The notes under the pieces are model-generated. The model was not told the DNA's origin. It did no database searches and saw only the letters and a list, made by a program, of their open reading frames with translations. This document shows, piece after piece, positions 53,571 to 64,000 of a stretch of 64,000 nucleotides of DNA (position 1 is the first letter of the stretch; each line of letters begins with the position of its first letter). The position numbers and the translations under genes were made by a program. The stretch is taken from assembly GCA_024195265.1 (NCBI GenBank), contig JAJLRJ010000007.1, positions 34,011,286 to 34,075,285 of the forward strand, written 5' to 3'. The DNA is from Dendrophyllia cribrosa (lineage: Eukaryota > Cnidaria > Anthozoa > Scleractinia > Dendrophylliidae).

Positions 53571-53806
53571 CTCCTGTGACGAGCGCCGAAGGCATCACTA
53601 TTTGCAAGAATATTTTTTACCTTAATGTTTGGAAACATGGTATGAACTTTAGCCCGCACGATATTTTTTTCGCAGTTCAAGGCTGTGCTCGAAATTTTTT
53701 TTGGTATTTGCCCAATTCTCCCCCCACCCCCTCAAAAATCTAATGGTCCGTCCCTTTTTGAAAGTCTAGCCATTTCCTGACTTCCAGATCGTGTGTACCT
53801 ATTGTG

Positions 53807-54126
53807 CCTAAATCATACCGTCCAGAAGGAAGTGGGACACCTTATTGAGACTTATATAACGTAATGTCGACACTTATTTTCAATAAATTTTTAAGTGTAA
53901 AAAAGAAAATCTAAAATCCCCACTCAGGATTGAACCTGTGGCCTCAGCTAGGCTGAGGCTTACATAGCCTACCGTACCACAGTGCCACCTAGCTTCTCGG
54001 GTTGGTTAGTTCTAAATTTAACTATATAAAATGCTGACCCTAACTTCAACTGAAAGCTAACCAGTTACTCCGTTATATAAGTCTCAATAAGGTGTCCGAC
54101 GTCCTTCTGGACAATATGATTTGGGC
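53807..54126. repeat. Foldback element with tRNA-like core
   Basis: Arms of about 55 bp: CCTAAATCATACCGTCCAG... pairs with ...CTGGACAATATGATTTGGG, both including GGACACCTTATTGAGAC. The loop holds the tRNA-like sequence below and flanking unique sequence. Confidence 0.75.
53917..53993 (-). tRNA. tRNA-like sequence (pseudogene or SINE head)
   Basis: On the minus strand GCTAGGTGGCACTGTGGTAC begins an A-box-like region, and GGTTCAATCC (complement of 53927-53936) is a good B box, at tRNA-like spacing, ending TGAGTGGGGA. The acceptor stem pairs poorly, so a functional tRNA is doubtful. It is more likely a tRNA-derived SINE head or relic. Confidence 0.35.
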
Positions 54127-54134
54127 TTGACCGT

Positions 54135-55460
54135 GTGTACCCCACTTTACCTCGTACTCAGGCTCCGGCGGTTAAGAGGGTCAAGCGGCTCTGGGGACGA
54201 GAATAGTGGTCGACGTTCGTGTCGATTGTAGGTTTTCGCTCGTTCTGTTGATGTATTTAGGATCGAGTAAACGCCAAAGTTTCTGCTAGTAAAGGTAAGA
54301 CAGGCTGTTTCGTGTTTTTTAGACATACTAGAATATGTTTCCCATGCATTCCTTAAGTCAGACTACTGTTCAGACTACTAAGTTTCAAAAGTTCATATGT
54401 CCGTCAGTTATGAGCAATCTTTACGAAACTTTACAGTTTTACTAATATTGATGTACATGTGCTGAATTTGATACTGGACTCTTTTCTCCATTAAATTAAA
54501 TATATGTTCATGCTAGCGTGATATTGGTCTATTGCATTTAAAATTTCCACCCTACAGCTGTAGCTCTGCCCGGTTGAAGACTTATCCCTAGATAATTCCA
54601 TAAAATGAATGGTTAGATTTCCGTATTGCCACATACAATGTACAATAACTATCCATGCACACGCTGTTATTTTTTTATGTGTTCAAGAGCTCAAGCCTCC
54701 TTTTTAAACCGAGAGACCAAGTGCAAAACACCATTCATTTGCATATAAGTTTTATTTTCATGTGAAAGAAAACTCATTTTCATATGAATGGTTTTGCACG
54801 TGGCCTGTTTTGAAAAGGAGGCTAAGAGCAACTCGAAAATTGGCTATTGTTTTACTAGTAAGAGAGGTTGCTTTCGATGCTCAAAAGTGACACATTTTGG
54901 TTAAGACTGATGTAAGTTTATACCAAAAAGAGGATGCGAAGTGACCGGGGCGAAACCAGTTTTTTGGCACCAAACGTCTTAGAAACATTTTTGGGTCGAA
55001 CGATTTTTGGACCCAATTTTTTTGAAAAACATTTCGGTCTCGCACGATTTTTGAGCGATGTTCACGAGTTTCGAAGGAAAATGTTTTTTTTAAATTAAAA
55101 AAGTGCGAGCATTAATGTTTAAACAATTGTGAGCGCTTGTCTTGCCGAGTACACACAATTTTTATTCTTGAATAGACTCAAAAAAATATATTTCGCCTTC
55201 GTTTGTTCATTTTTTGCAATTAAAAAAACTAGCTTGGTTATTTAGACAGCCAACGCAACAAGATACACAGACATTTTACCCTTGAAAAAAAAACATATAT
55301 TTGCCTTCAACGGAAACATACAGCTTCTCGTTCAAACAATTTTGACGGCCGGATCTTGAAAAAAAAAATGTTTTGCCCTCGAGGAAAATATATATTTTTT
55401 AAATTAAAAAGATCCGTTTTTTGTTTAAACAATTTTGACGTCCACAGCTGCTGAGTACAC
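54135..55460. repeat. Tandem segmental duplication, copy 1
   Basis: Matches 56205-57580, offset near 2075 bp (GTGTGTACCCCACTTTACC to CAGCTGCTGAGTACACAG). No gene recognised in either copy. Confidence 0.75.
54694..54823. repeat. Foldback MITE, 130 bp
   Basis: AGCCTCCTTTTTAAACC... pairs with ...CAAAAGGAGGCT type ends, both arms with GTGCAAAACCATTC-like words. A partly deleted twin is at 57040-57165. Confidence 0.65.
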
Positions 55461-55469
55461 AGTTCGTTT

Positions 55470-56200
55470 ATCAGATCTGATGTAACAGCAGCTTGATAGC
55501 ATGAAGCCTGGCCCAGGTGTTGTAACTGCCCCTACAATTTTCTTTACACCAGTCCCCTGTTGATGTCGCTCCCACAGCCCATCATAGTACACCCAACCAT
55601 CTTACAATTACAGGGGCGGCGCCGGAAATATATTGTTGGTGGGACGAATCTCCCGTGCCAAGCGCCGAAGGCATCACTATTTGCAAAAATATTTTTTACC
55701 TTAATGCTTGAATTTTTTTTCACGTGCTTTCTTGTGCACGATTTCTTTTTCTCTTAAATTTCTTCTGCAGGAATTTTTTTTTGGTAATTGCCCAACCCCT
55801 CCCCCCCTCCCCCTACAAAAATTAAATGGTCCGTCCCTTATTGTAAACAAAACTTAATTGTACAAGGTTACAACGATTTCTTTCAGCAATAATGTTATTG
55901 CTTGCCTCAAACGCTCTTTTCCCTTTCTTTAGAACGTAATGCTATAAATAATACCAAATGTCCCAAAACAATCAGTTCATTTTTACAACATTAAACATTA
56001 AAACACATCGTAAAGGAATATTAGCCAAGCGCGCTTGCAGCGTGCCAAATATCGGAAACATGGAACTTTAGCCCGCACGATATTTTTTTCGCAGTTCAAG
56101 GCAGTGCTCGAAATTTTTTTTGGTATTTGCCCAATTCCCCCCCCCCCCCTCAAAAATCTAATGGTCTGTCCCGTTTTGAAAGTCTAGCCATTTCCTGACT
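55470..56200. repeat. Mosaic of rearranged copies between the duplications
   Basis: Inverted copy of 48108-48240, a fragment of the CAGGGGCGGCG element, then direct copies of 49130-49505 with two TGGTCCGTCCC-type ends. Confidence 0.6.
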
Positions 56201-56204
56201 TCCG

Positions 56205-57580
56205 GATCGTGTGTACCCCACTTTACCTCGTACTCAGGCTCCGGCGGTTAAGAGGGTCAAGCGGCTCTGGGCACGAGAATAGTGGTCGACGTTCGTGTCG
56301 ATTGTAGGTTTTCGCTCGTTCTGTTGATGTATTTAGGATCGAGTAAACGCCAAAGTTTCTGCTAGTAAAGGTAAGACAGGCTGTTTCGTGTTTTTTTAGA
56401 CATACTAGAATATGATTGGTGATGAGAGAGACAGGGCCAGAGCCAATTAATCGACAGATGCCTCCACCGCCATCTTTCTAAAATGAGCTATAGACCAATA
56501 TCACGCTAGCATGGCACAAAAATATATTTAGTTTATTGGGAAAAAGAGCCCAGCATCAAATTCAGCATATCGATATATATTAGTAAAATTACAACGTTTT
56601 GTAAACATTGCTAGCAAACTGACGAAGATATGAAATTTTGAAACTGAGCATTTTTACAAAGAAGAGTATGGTGGACGGGCATAGATTGGCCGTCCAGCCT
56701 TGTTTTCATGTTTTTCCCATGCATTTCTTAAGTCAGACTACTAAGTTTCAAAAGTTCATATATCCGTCAGTTATGAGCAATCTTTACGAAACTTTACAGT
56801 TTTACTAATATTGATGTGCATGTATTGATACTGGACTCTTTTATCCATTAAATGAAATATATTTTCATACCATGCTAGCGTGATATTGGTGTATTGCATT
56901 TAAAATTTCCACCCTACAGCTGTAGCTCTGCCCGGTTGAAGACTAATCCCTAAATAATTCCATAAAATGAATGGTTAGATTTCCGTATTGCCACATACAA
57001 TCTACAATAACTATTCATGCACACGCTGTTATTTTTTTATGTGTTCAAGAGACCAAGTGCAAAACACCATTCATTTGCATATAAGTTGTATGTTCATGTG
57101 AAAGAAAACTCATTTTCATATAAATGGTTTTGCACGTGGCCTGTTTTGAAAAGGAGGCTAAGAGCAACTCGAAAAGTGGCTATTGTTTTAGTAGTAAGAG
57201 AGGTTGCTTTCGATGCTCAAAAGTGACACATTTTGGTTAAGACTGATGTAAGTTTATACCAAAAAGAGGATGCGAAGTGACCGGGGCGAAACCAGTTTTT
57301 TGGCACCAAACGTCTTAGAAACATTTTTGGGTCGAACGATTTTTGGACCCAAGTTTTTGAAAACATTTTCGGTCTCGCACGATTTTTGAGCGATGTTCGC
57401 GAGTTTCGAAGGAAAATGTTTTTTTTTAATTAAAAAAGTGTGAGCATTCTTGTTTAAACAATTGTGAGCGCTTGTCTTGCCGAGTACACACAATTTTTAT
57501 TCTTGAATAGACTCTTTTTTTTAATTAAAAAGATCGGTTTTTTTTGTTTGAACAATTTTGACGCCCACAGCTGCTGAGTA
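56205..57580. repeat. Tandem segmental duplication, copy 2
   Basis: As copy 1, but with an insertion at 56414-56705 that is largely an inverted piece of 54370-54530 (GACCAATATCACGCTAGCAT), so inversion followed duplication. Confidence 0.7.
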
Positions 57581-57721
57581 CACAGTTCGTTTGTCAATCG
57601 CGAAAGGTTGTTTGGCGAGGAATCAAAAATCATTATTCGCACGGGACTCCCAAAAGACGAAATCGTAAGTTTTGTATTTCTGTATTTTGTTACAGTTTAT
57701 TTCCTTTTTCGCATTTGCCCA

Positions 57722-57762
57722 GGTATATATATATATATTTATATATATATATATATATTTGA
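57722..57762. repeat. (TA)n run
   Basis: Alternating TATATA interrupted by TT. Confidence 0.9.
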
Positions 57763-57809
57763 CACGTATGTTGCTGTTTTTTTTTTGTGCAGATGGTAAA
57801 AACAATCAA

Positions 57810-58140
57810 ATGTCCCAGGAAAGGATACAATTTGATCGTTATTACTGGATACAAAAGCTGCTGCCCAAATTAAAACAATTCTATATGAATCATGCAGTTC
57901 TATTTATTGTTGGAAAGGTACACTATAAAACCCAACTGCGGATGAATCTTTCTCCGACACAGATGAGAGAAATGGAAAAACCTGGAAGCATCAGGAATGA
58001 AGATATCGAGGAAATAGGCGCCCATTTTGCCCTTGAGAAAGGTCATGTGTATTATACACAAGTACAGGGACAGTTGGCTATTACAGGGTTAACTTGGTGC
58101 GATTTTTTGTATTTATTTATCGGAATCCACTCAAATGTCC
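57810..58140 (+). pseudogene. YqaJ-type exonuclease fragment
   Basis: YYTQVQGQLAITGLTWCDF is the C-terminal YqaJ signature (Gln-x-Gly-Gln core). Upstream, QFDRYYWIQKLLPKLKQFY normally lies after it, so parts are shuffled. 57808-57900 is repeated at 58131-58225. An AG precedes 57793, so this could be an exon. The catalytic Asp/ExK region is not visible. Probably a relic of a transposon- or virus-borne nuclease gene. Confidence 0.6.
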
Positions 58141-58225
58141 CAGGAAAGGATACAATTTGATCGTAAATGACTGGACACAAAAGCTGCTGCCAAAATTAAA
58201 ACAATTCTGTAGGAATCATGCAGTT
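58131..58225 (+). repeat. Second copy of the LLPKLKQF segment
   Basis: About 323 bp downstream of 57808, about 90% alike, with a TGA in the former frame. Confidence 0.7.
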
Positions 58226-58841
58226 CATCTTCGGAGGATAATAATATCATAAACACTGCGAAATTCGAGTTCGTACGCGGCATGCGTACCGCCGTGGAAA
58301 CCGATCCTTTTCGTTTGTATAAAGCTATTTTACAGGCGAGTTTTCCTTGTGATTAAATGCTGTTATTATTTGGAATTTGTTGGAACGAATACTGTGATTG
58401 TATTGTTGCATTTAGCGAACTTCCCATGTGGCGCGTTTCACAGGCAAATTCCTTGAGCACATGTTTTATTTTGCCTGGTTACTAAGGTTAACCAAGATGG
58501 CCGCTTGTTTAAAAACTTTTTTCTGGCGTTGTCTTCTTTCGTTCGTCTTCGGTGTTCTTTCATTGCTAAAAGCTTCAAAATGTCCGACAAACGTAGCGAG
58601 CACTGTTTTAACACGGGTATTTTGACAATTTGATGTTAAATTTTACAATTTATAACCGCAACGCTCACGTTCGTGCGTTACGTGTTCGATGCGTATTCTT
58701 CGATCGGAGGCGCTCTTGTACCTCTGTTAGAGAAACAAGACTCACTTTTCTAAGTTATTCGTTAATCTGCCAAACCTTAATGCTTTGGAAACCCTTCACA
58801 AACCCTTTACAAACGCTTAGCAAACCCTTCACAAACCCAGT

Positions 58842-58842
<1 letters not shown>

Positions 58843-58876
<34 letters not shown>

Positions 58877-58885
58877 GGGGGGGAG
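58843..58885. repeat. G-run
   Basis: About 40 bases of nearly pure G. Confidence 0.9.
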
Positions 58886-58891
58886 TGATGT

Positions 58892-59556
58892 TTGAAACCC
58901 GGTTTGACCTAAATTGCAATGTTCCATAATACGTGTTTTCATATGGTGGGTCATATTATTTGGTTTGAAAGTTAAAAATTGTACATTGATATGCATTATG
59001 ATGTATTACTTAGCTAAGATGTCACTCATGAAGTCTGTGCCCAATAAAGTATCTATGTATCTATCCAGTTTGGAATGAGAAGTAGGAAAATAGTTATAGC
59101 CTGTGTTTGCTTGCAATATAGGCTTATATTCTAAGTGGCGTGATAAGTCTTCACGCTTACTAAGGTGAACACAGTCACGAGAAACAGGAGATTGCTTCGA
59201 ACGTACACGCAAGCTTAAAATGGGGCTAAAGACGATGTGCTACTCATCTCTTCTACTTTAGTCTGATAATAGGTTTCTTGTCAAACATTCACTTCAATAG
59301 GATTGGTGATTAAACTATAACACTATAATAAGGAGAATGGAGAATACGTGTTATCAATCATGTTATTTGTACTTCTTCAACTTCAGCTTTATTAAGTCAG
59401 TAAAGCCAATAGGCATCACACTAACTGTAAAACTATGTATACAATATATAATAAAATGCGATTAAGATATGTACAATTATGGATAAAAAATAAACTATAA
59501 ATTAATGCTAACAATTATACAATAATAAATAAATAAATAATAAAATAGAGATAAAC
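58892..59556. repeat. Left arm of a 660-bp inverted repeat
   Basis: Pairs with 61569-62226, spacer about 2.0 kb. Contains CAATAAAGTATCTATG, reminiscent of LINE 3' ends. Confidence 0.85.
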
Positions 59557-60083
59557 ATTTGACTTGAAAACGACCTGCAACGTCGTTAAAAAACACTCAG
59601 CTGCATTTTGAGCTGACGCTCAGTTGTCATTTTATCCTAGTTACTGAATAGTAAAAATAAGAGTGACAGAAAAAAGACGTTCTTAAGACAAGCACAGCCT
59701 GGGTATGTTCTTAGCACGTTCTTAAAATTTTGGCCAATCCCATTCTCACGGACATTTTTTATGAAAAAAAAAATTCTTAAAATGCAGGTATACCAACAAA
59801 AAGAGTGTAATACTATGTACAAGGGCATTACCGACCAAACTATTGTGCTCGTCCAAATCCATAGCCGCTTGACTCGAATATTGTGAAAAATCTCTGTTCT
59901 AAAGCAAAAAACAGATTCCTCAATAGACAATAAAACCCAGAATAAATATGAAAAAATAATTCCCCTGGAAATCTAAAGAGCAGGAGACGATGTTAGTATG
60001 GATAATTAATATATCATTTTAATGTTATACTCTATGGTGGGAAGTAACGGAAACTGGCTCAGGGTTTGAGCAGGCGGGTTTGA

Positions 60084-60208
60084 ATGAATGAATGAATGAA
60101 TGAATGAATGAATGAATGAATGAGTGAGTGAGTGAGTGAGTGAGTGAGTGAGTGAGTGAGTGAATGAATGAATGAATGAATGAATGAATGAATGAATGAA
60201 TGAATGAA
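60084..60208. repeat. (GAAT)n-(GAGT)n-(GAAT)n microsatellite
   Basis: Three blocks of 4-bp repeats. Confidence 0.95.
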
Positions 60209-60910
60209 AGTCAGTTTCTTAAAGAGCTGACGCGCTGTCGTTGGCTTCTGACGTGACACACAAAGTTGTGGTTTTCGTTTCGATCTGGCAAAGAACCAAT
60301 GCCCGAAACATTCCCAGTCAGTTTTGAAGAAGCTTTTAACTATGGTTGATTTACTCAACTTTTTGATACCAGATGTTTGAATAGTGAATTTGACCGCATA
60401 ATTTAACAATTTCCTTTCATTTCTATAAATGTTTAAAATTTTCTCCGAGTATAATCCATTTCACTGCCTTCACCAACAATCAATATCTGCATTGTAATAT
60501 TAATTTATAAATATAATTGGGAAAGCGAAGTTTGTGCAATAATCCTGGAAAAACTTGTTAAAAAAACATCAACATCTGTTAATGTAATGAAAAAAACAAT
60601 GTTGAATTTCTGTAGCCTATTTTATGTCAAACCGGACATATATACCAGAATGTACTAGAATATGCGTTCAAATGTCAACAAAAGAGTTTCTCGGATTTAT
60701 TTTATTTTAGTTGCGTATATGGCATAATGCTGAAACACTGCAAATTCTCAACATAGTGTTGTTTTATATACGGTTAAAATAATAGTATGTTGTTCTTATT
60801 TCTGCTGACACATATCAGTTTACAGCTCCAGCAAAAAAATATTTTGAATTTCCGCATTTTTCCAGTGCAGGAAGAAGAATCAACAGTTTTTGAATTCTTT
60901 ATTCTATTAG
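60209..60910. other. No gene seen
   Basis: Spacer of the large inverted repeat; 60595-60725 is an inverted copy of 50150-50275. Confidence 0.5.
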
Positions 60911-60916
60911 TATAGG

Positions 60917-61017
60917 TAATCATACGGTTTCGAGTTCTATTTGGGATTACTTCGGCGTGTGCAATTTGAGCACAAGTGCAGATTAATCCCAAATTGAACG
61001 AAAAAACCGTATGATTA
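60917..61017. repeat. Foldback, 33-bp arms
   Basis: TAATCATACGGTTTCGAG... pairs with ...AACCGTATGATTA. Confidence 0.75.
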
Positions 61018-61348
61018 CGTATTAATAATTTTACATGAAAAAATTTGCATCCACTTTTGGTTGGAAAATTTTTTTTTTGCAAAAATTTTTTTTGGATTTT
61101 TTTTTTCGACTTGTAATTTGCACTGGTTACACTTTTTGCACCGGTGTTACACGTTTTGCACTGGTGTTACATTTGAACTGCACTGCTCTTAGCCAATCAG
61201 AATCGAGTAATTTTTCATGTATATTATTAACCTTTAAAATATTATAAACATATTAAGAACTGCTAAAGATTGGAATAATCTTCCATCAAATATAACTACA
61301 ATTCCCTACTTAGATAAAGTTAAAGAACTTGTTAAACATTTAGACTTA

Positions 61349-61511
61349 GGGCCTGGTCGCACTACAGTCAAAAACAAAAAAACACCCATGCAAAATTCGA
61401 AGAAAACAAAAGAAACCGCTCCCGTGGGACACGCTTTTTGTGGAATATTTTTGTTTTTTATGTCATTTTGCACGGGCTAATTTTTGTTTTTGACTGTAGT
61501 GCGACCAGGCA
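61349..61511. mobile_element. MITE, 163 bp, TTA/TAA flanks
   Basis: GGCCTGGTCGCACTACAGTC pairs with GACTGTAGTGCGACCAGGC. Confidence 0.78.
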
Positions 61512-61568
61512 CTAACTTACGAATTTTTTTATTATCTTAATTAAATTGTTTTACCTACTTATTTATTT

Positions 61569-62226
61569 GTTTATCTCTATTATATTATTTATTTATTTAT
61601 TATTGTATAATTGTTAACATTAAGTTATAGTTAATTTTTTATCCATAATTGTACATATCTTAATCGCATTTTATTATATATTGTATACATAGTTTTACAG
61701 TTAGTGTGATGCCTATTGGCTTTACTGACTTAATAAAGCTGAAGTTGAAGAAGTACAAATAACATGATTGATAACACGTATTCTCCATTCTCCTTATTAT
61801 AGTGTTATAGTTTAATCACCAATCCTATTGAAGTGAATGTTTGACAAGAAACCTATTATCAGACTAAAGTAGAAGAGATGAGTAGCACATCGTCTTTAGC
61901 CCCATTTTAAGCTTGCGTGTACGTTCGAAGCAATCTCCTGTTTCTCGTGTGTTCCCCTTAGTAAGCGTGAAGACTTATCACGCCACTTAGAATTTAAGCC
62001 TATATTGCAAGCAAACACAGGCTGTAACTATTTTCCTACTTCTCATTCCAAATAGATACATATAGATACTTTATTGGGCACAGACTTCATGAGTGACATC
62101 TTAGCTAAGTAATACATCATAATGCATATCAATGTACAATTTTTAACTTTCAAACCAAATAATATGGCCCTCCATATGAAAACACGTATTATGGAACATT
62201 GCAATTTAGGTCAAACCGGGTTTCAA
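61569..62226. repeat. Right arm of the 660-bp inverted repeat
   Basis: Inverse of 58892-59556, with a few point and small-indel differences (for example the left arm lacks GGAGGATCC-type sequence). Confidence 0.85.
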
Positions 62227-63892
62227 TTAATGGAGGATCCAGATCTTTTCTACAGAAAAAAGACCGTCTGTTCTCTTTTCACGGGTGAAAAGTGTTAATT
62301 TTAATTTTGAAGCGTTGCATTGTTCTTATTTCACAGCCACAACAATTGTTTACTCCCCGTAACTGGTTTTTCACTCATACTCTTGTTGGACGCGCGAATA
62401 ACGATCAATTTGAAGTTCCCAGCTGGCTAACTTATAATCAATCCGAAGCGAAAGCGCTCAAAAAAATATCAACAGGCTGCTAAGAAAAACGACATAATGT
62501 CTGGAAAACGACAACTAAAAAGCTACGCGAAAAATTCGGTAGGAAGTCGGATAGAGACAATACAGTGCATTAGAATGTAAAATTTTCACTTTATCTGTTT
62601 TTCTTTATCGCGTTCGAAGAACGCAATCCTAATTTCGTGTTGCAGACAAATTTGAGATTTTTTGGTAGACGGTCTTCCAAATGGCCGCCCCTATTGGTTT
62701 TTTCAGGGGCTCATTTCCGCCGGAAATTCCTTCGAACGCGTCTCCATAAGCTGTGGTTACTGCTAGTATAAAAAAGATCTTGTTCAACCATTAACGACGT
62801 TTTAAGAGTCTTTTAAGTAAGTATTCCTTTAATTTGCTTCGCACTTAGCTAGAGGAAAATATTTTACATAGAAGGTTACAAATGCTTAACTTGAAAGCAG
62901 TCAACAAAGTAAGCTAGGAATTTGTATACTTCTAGTTTCTGCCTTCATTTATATCCCAATAATTGACAATGCAATATGCAAGTTTCCGGTTGATTGTGAC
63001 ACGAAACAAGCCATCTTTACAGAGAAAAACAGGGAATTGAAGAACTTTGGATCAATACTATGTGATATCTGGTTCGGTCTTAAACGGGACACTACAATTG
63101 TGATGTGAAATCATCATGGAACACGCTTAGCTCCTAGCATGAAATTTTCGTGGGATTTAATTTTCGTGAATTTCGTAAGTTTTCCAATGATCCATGAAAA
63201 TAAACTTCAGCGAAAAACAACATGAAAATTGACTCCCTTTATTCAGATCAATGAATTTCAATTTGTATTTTGCTCAGCCCAGATGGATGACTAAATCACA
63301 TGTTACTGTAGCCATTCAATTGTAATCAAGTACATGTATAGAAATTTTCTAGTAGAAAAAGAACATGACAACATTATATTTCCTGCCTATCTACAGTCTA
63401 TCTTGTTGGCTTTGGAAAGAGATAGTCTGTCAGTGATTCGTTTTCTCTTTTGTTATATTTTCATTTCACAAAGTACATACAGTGAACAATGTCACCTTCA
63501 CACAACGCAACTTGAGTCACAACAACATACCATAATGATTGTATGAGTAGCATTTATTTAGTATCGAATTAACCTAGTGGAAATTTGAGTTCTCCAGATA
63601 TCTCAGGGTCTGAGGTTTCAATTAAGGTCTGCATTTTCAAAGAGGGTCTGAGTTTTTTTTCAAGGTCAGCGTTTTCTAGACACCCATTGTTTCAGGTTTT
63701 GTTTCAGTTTTAAGAATGGTTTGCATAACCACAGGCCGGGGAGCCCCAACTCACAACGAGGGTCCTTAATGACAAAAATAAAGGATTTGTATGGGATTTT
63801 ATTATGAGTTTGATAAAATATCAATTGAAAATAATTATAAATAAACAGCCATTTTAAAAAGTGTTCATACCTCATTAAATAATGTCTATTTA
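62227..63892. other. No gene seen
   Basis: AT-rich. Short frames only. No repeat recognised. Confidence 0.4.
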
Positions 63893-64000
63893 CAGTGGAA
63901 CCCCGCCTTACGGTCACCTCATTAATACGGTCACCTCGTTATTACAGTCACCTCGTTATCACGGTCACTTTTTTTTGGTTCCGTCGAAACGCGCGCCCAT
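63893..64000 (+). mobile_element. Pogo/Tigger-like element, left end only
   Basis: CAGTGGAACCCCGCCTTACG preceded by TA, then repeats of ACGGTCACCTCGTTA. The element leaves the window. Confidence 0.65.

Noticed and set aside
59637..59930. 97-codon frame as a gene
   Set aside because: Hydrophobic low-complexity reading of AT-rich sequence between inverted repeat arms.
60059..60409. Frame rich in IHSFIHSF and LTHSLTHS repeats
   Set aside because: It is the translated GAAT/GAGT microsatellite.

Overview
The window is metazoan nuclear DNA. Its genes are intron-split or intronless selfish genes, it is crowded with transposon copies, and it holds muscle-type myosin tail exons. The repeat families and the Polinton proteins look cnidarian, and a stony coral or sea anemone is my best guess. 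That guess rests on recognising protein families, not on a search.

Layout. (1) 1-1495 and 18954-23297 are pieces of one L1/Tx1-type LINE. Its ORF is interrupted by foldback composite repeats and, at 1496-18953, by a complete 17.46-kb Polinton/Maverick (adintovirus-like endogenous element). The Polinton has about 339-bp terminal inverted repeats (TIRs) and a 5-bp (possibly 6-bp) target duplication. (2) 25.3-38.8 kb carries degenerate, repeated coiled-coil exons of a myosin-heavy-chain-like gene on the minus strand, broken up by TTAA-flanked MITEs and a deleted mariner. (3) 38.8-64 kb has no recognisable intact host gene. It is a mosaic of MITEs, LINE tails, a CR1-like reverse transcriptase relic, a YqaJ-like exonuclease fragment, tandem and inverted segmental duplications, microsatellites, and the start of a pogo/Tigger-like element at the right edge.

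The Polinton encodes a broken protein-primed-type DNA polymerase B, a DDE retroviral-type integrase, a double-jelly-roll-type major capsid protein, an A32-like packaging ATPase, a 606-aa Polinton-conserved virion-type protein, a candidate minor capsid protein, several small membrane proteins, a coiled-coil membrane protein, a zinc-ribbon factor resembling the VLTF3 family, a YqaJ-type exonuclease, a two-finger C2H2 protein and a Cys-rich protein. No adenain-like protease was recognised. Genes near the termini share an upstream motif centred on ACCAATTGAAGAAA. Genes of the capsid cluster instead share TATAYAC-type boxes just before the ATG. I read these as two temporal promoter classes, an early replication/regulation set and a late virion set.

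The polymerase has at least three frameshifts and has lost part of catalytic motif C. Three other genes carry one frameshift each. The integrase, ATPase, capsid and most small genes are open. The most notable observations are the hairpin-forming Polinton ends, the two promoter classes, TIRs that supply promoter and start codon to two different genes, and the exon-cassette duplications with template-switch palindromes.
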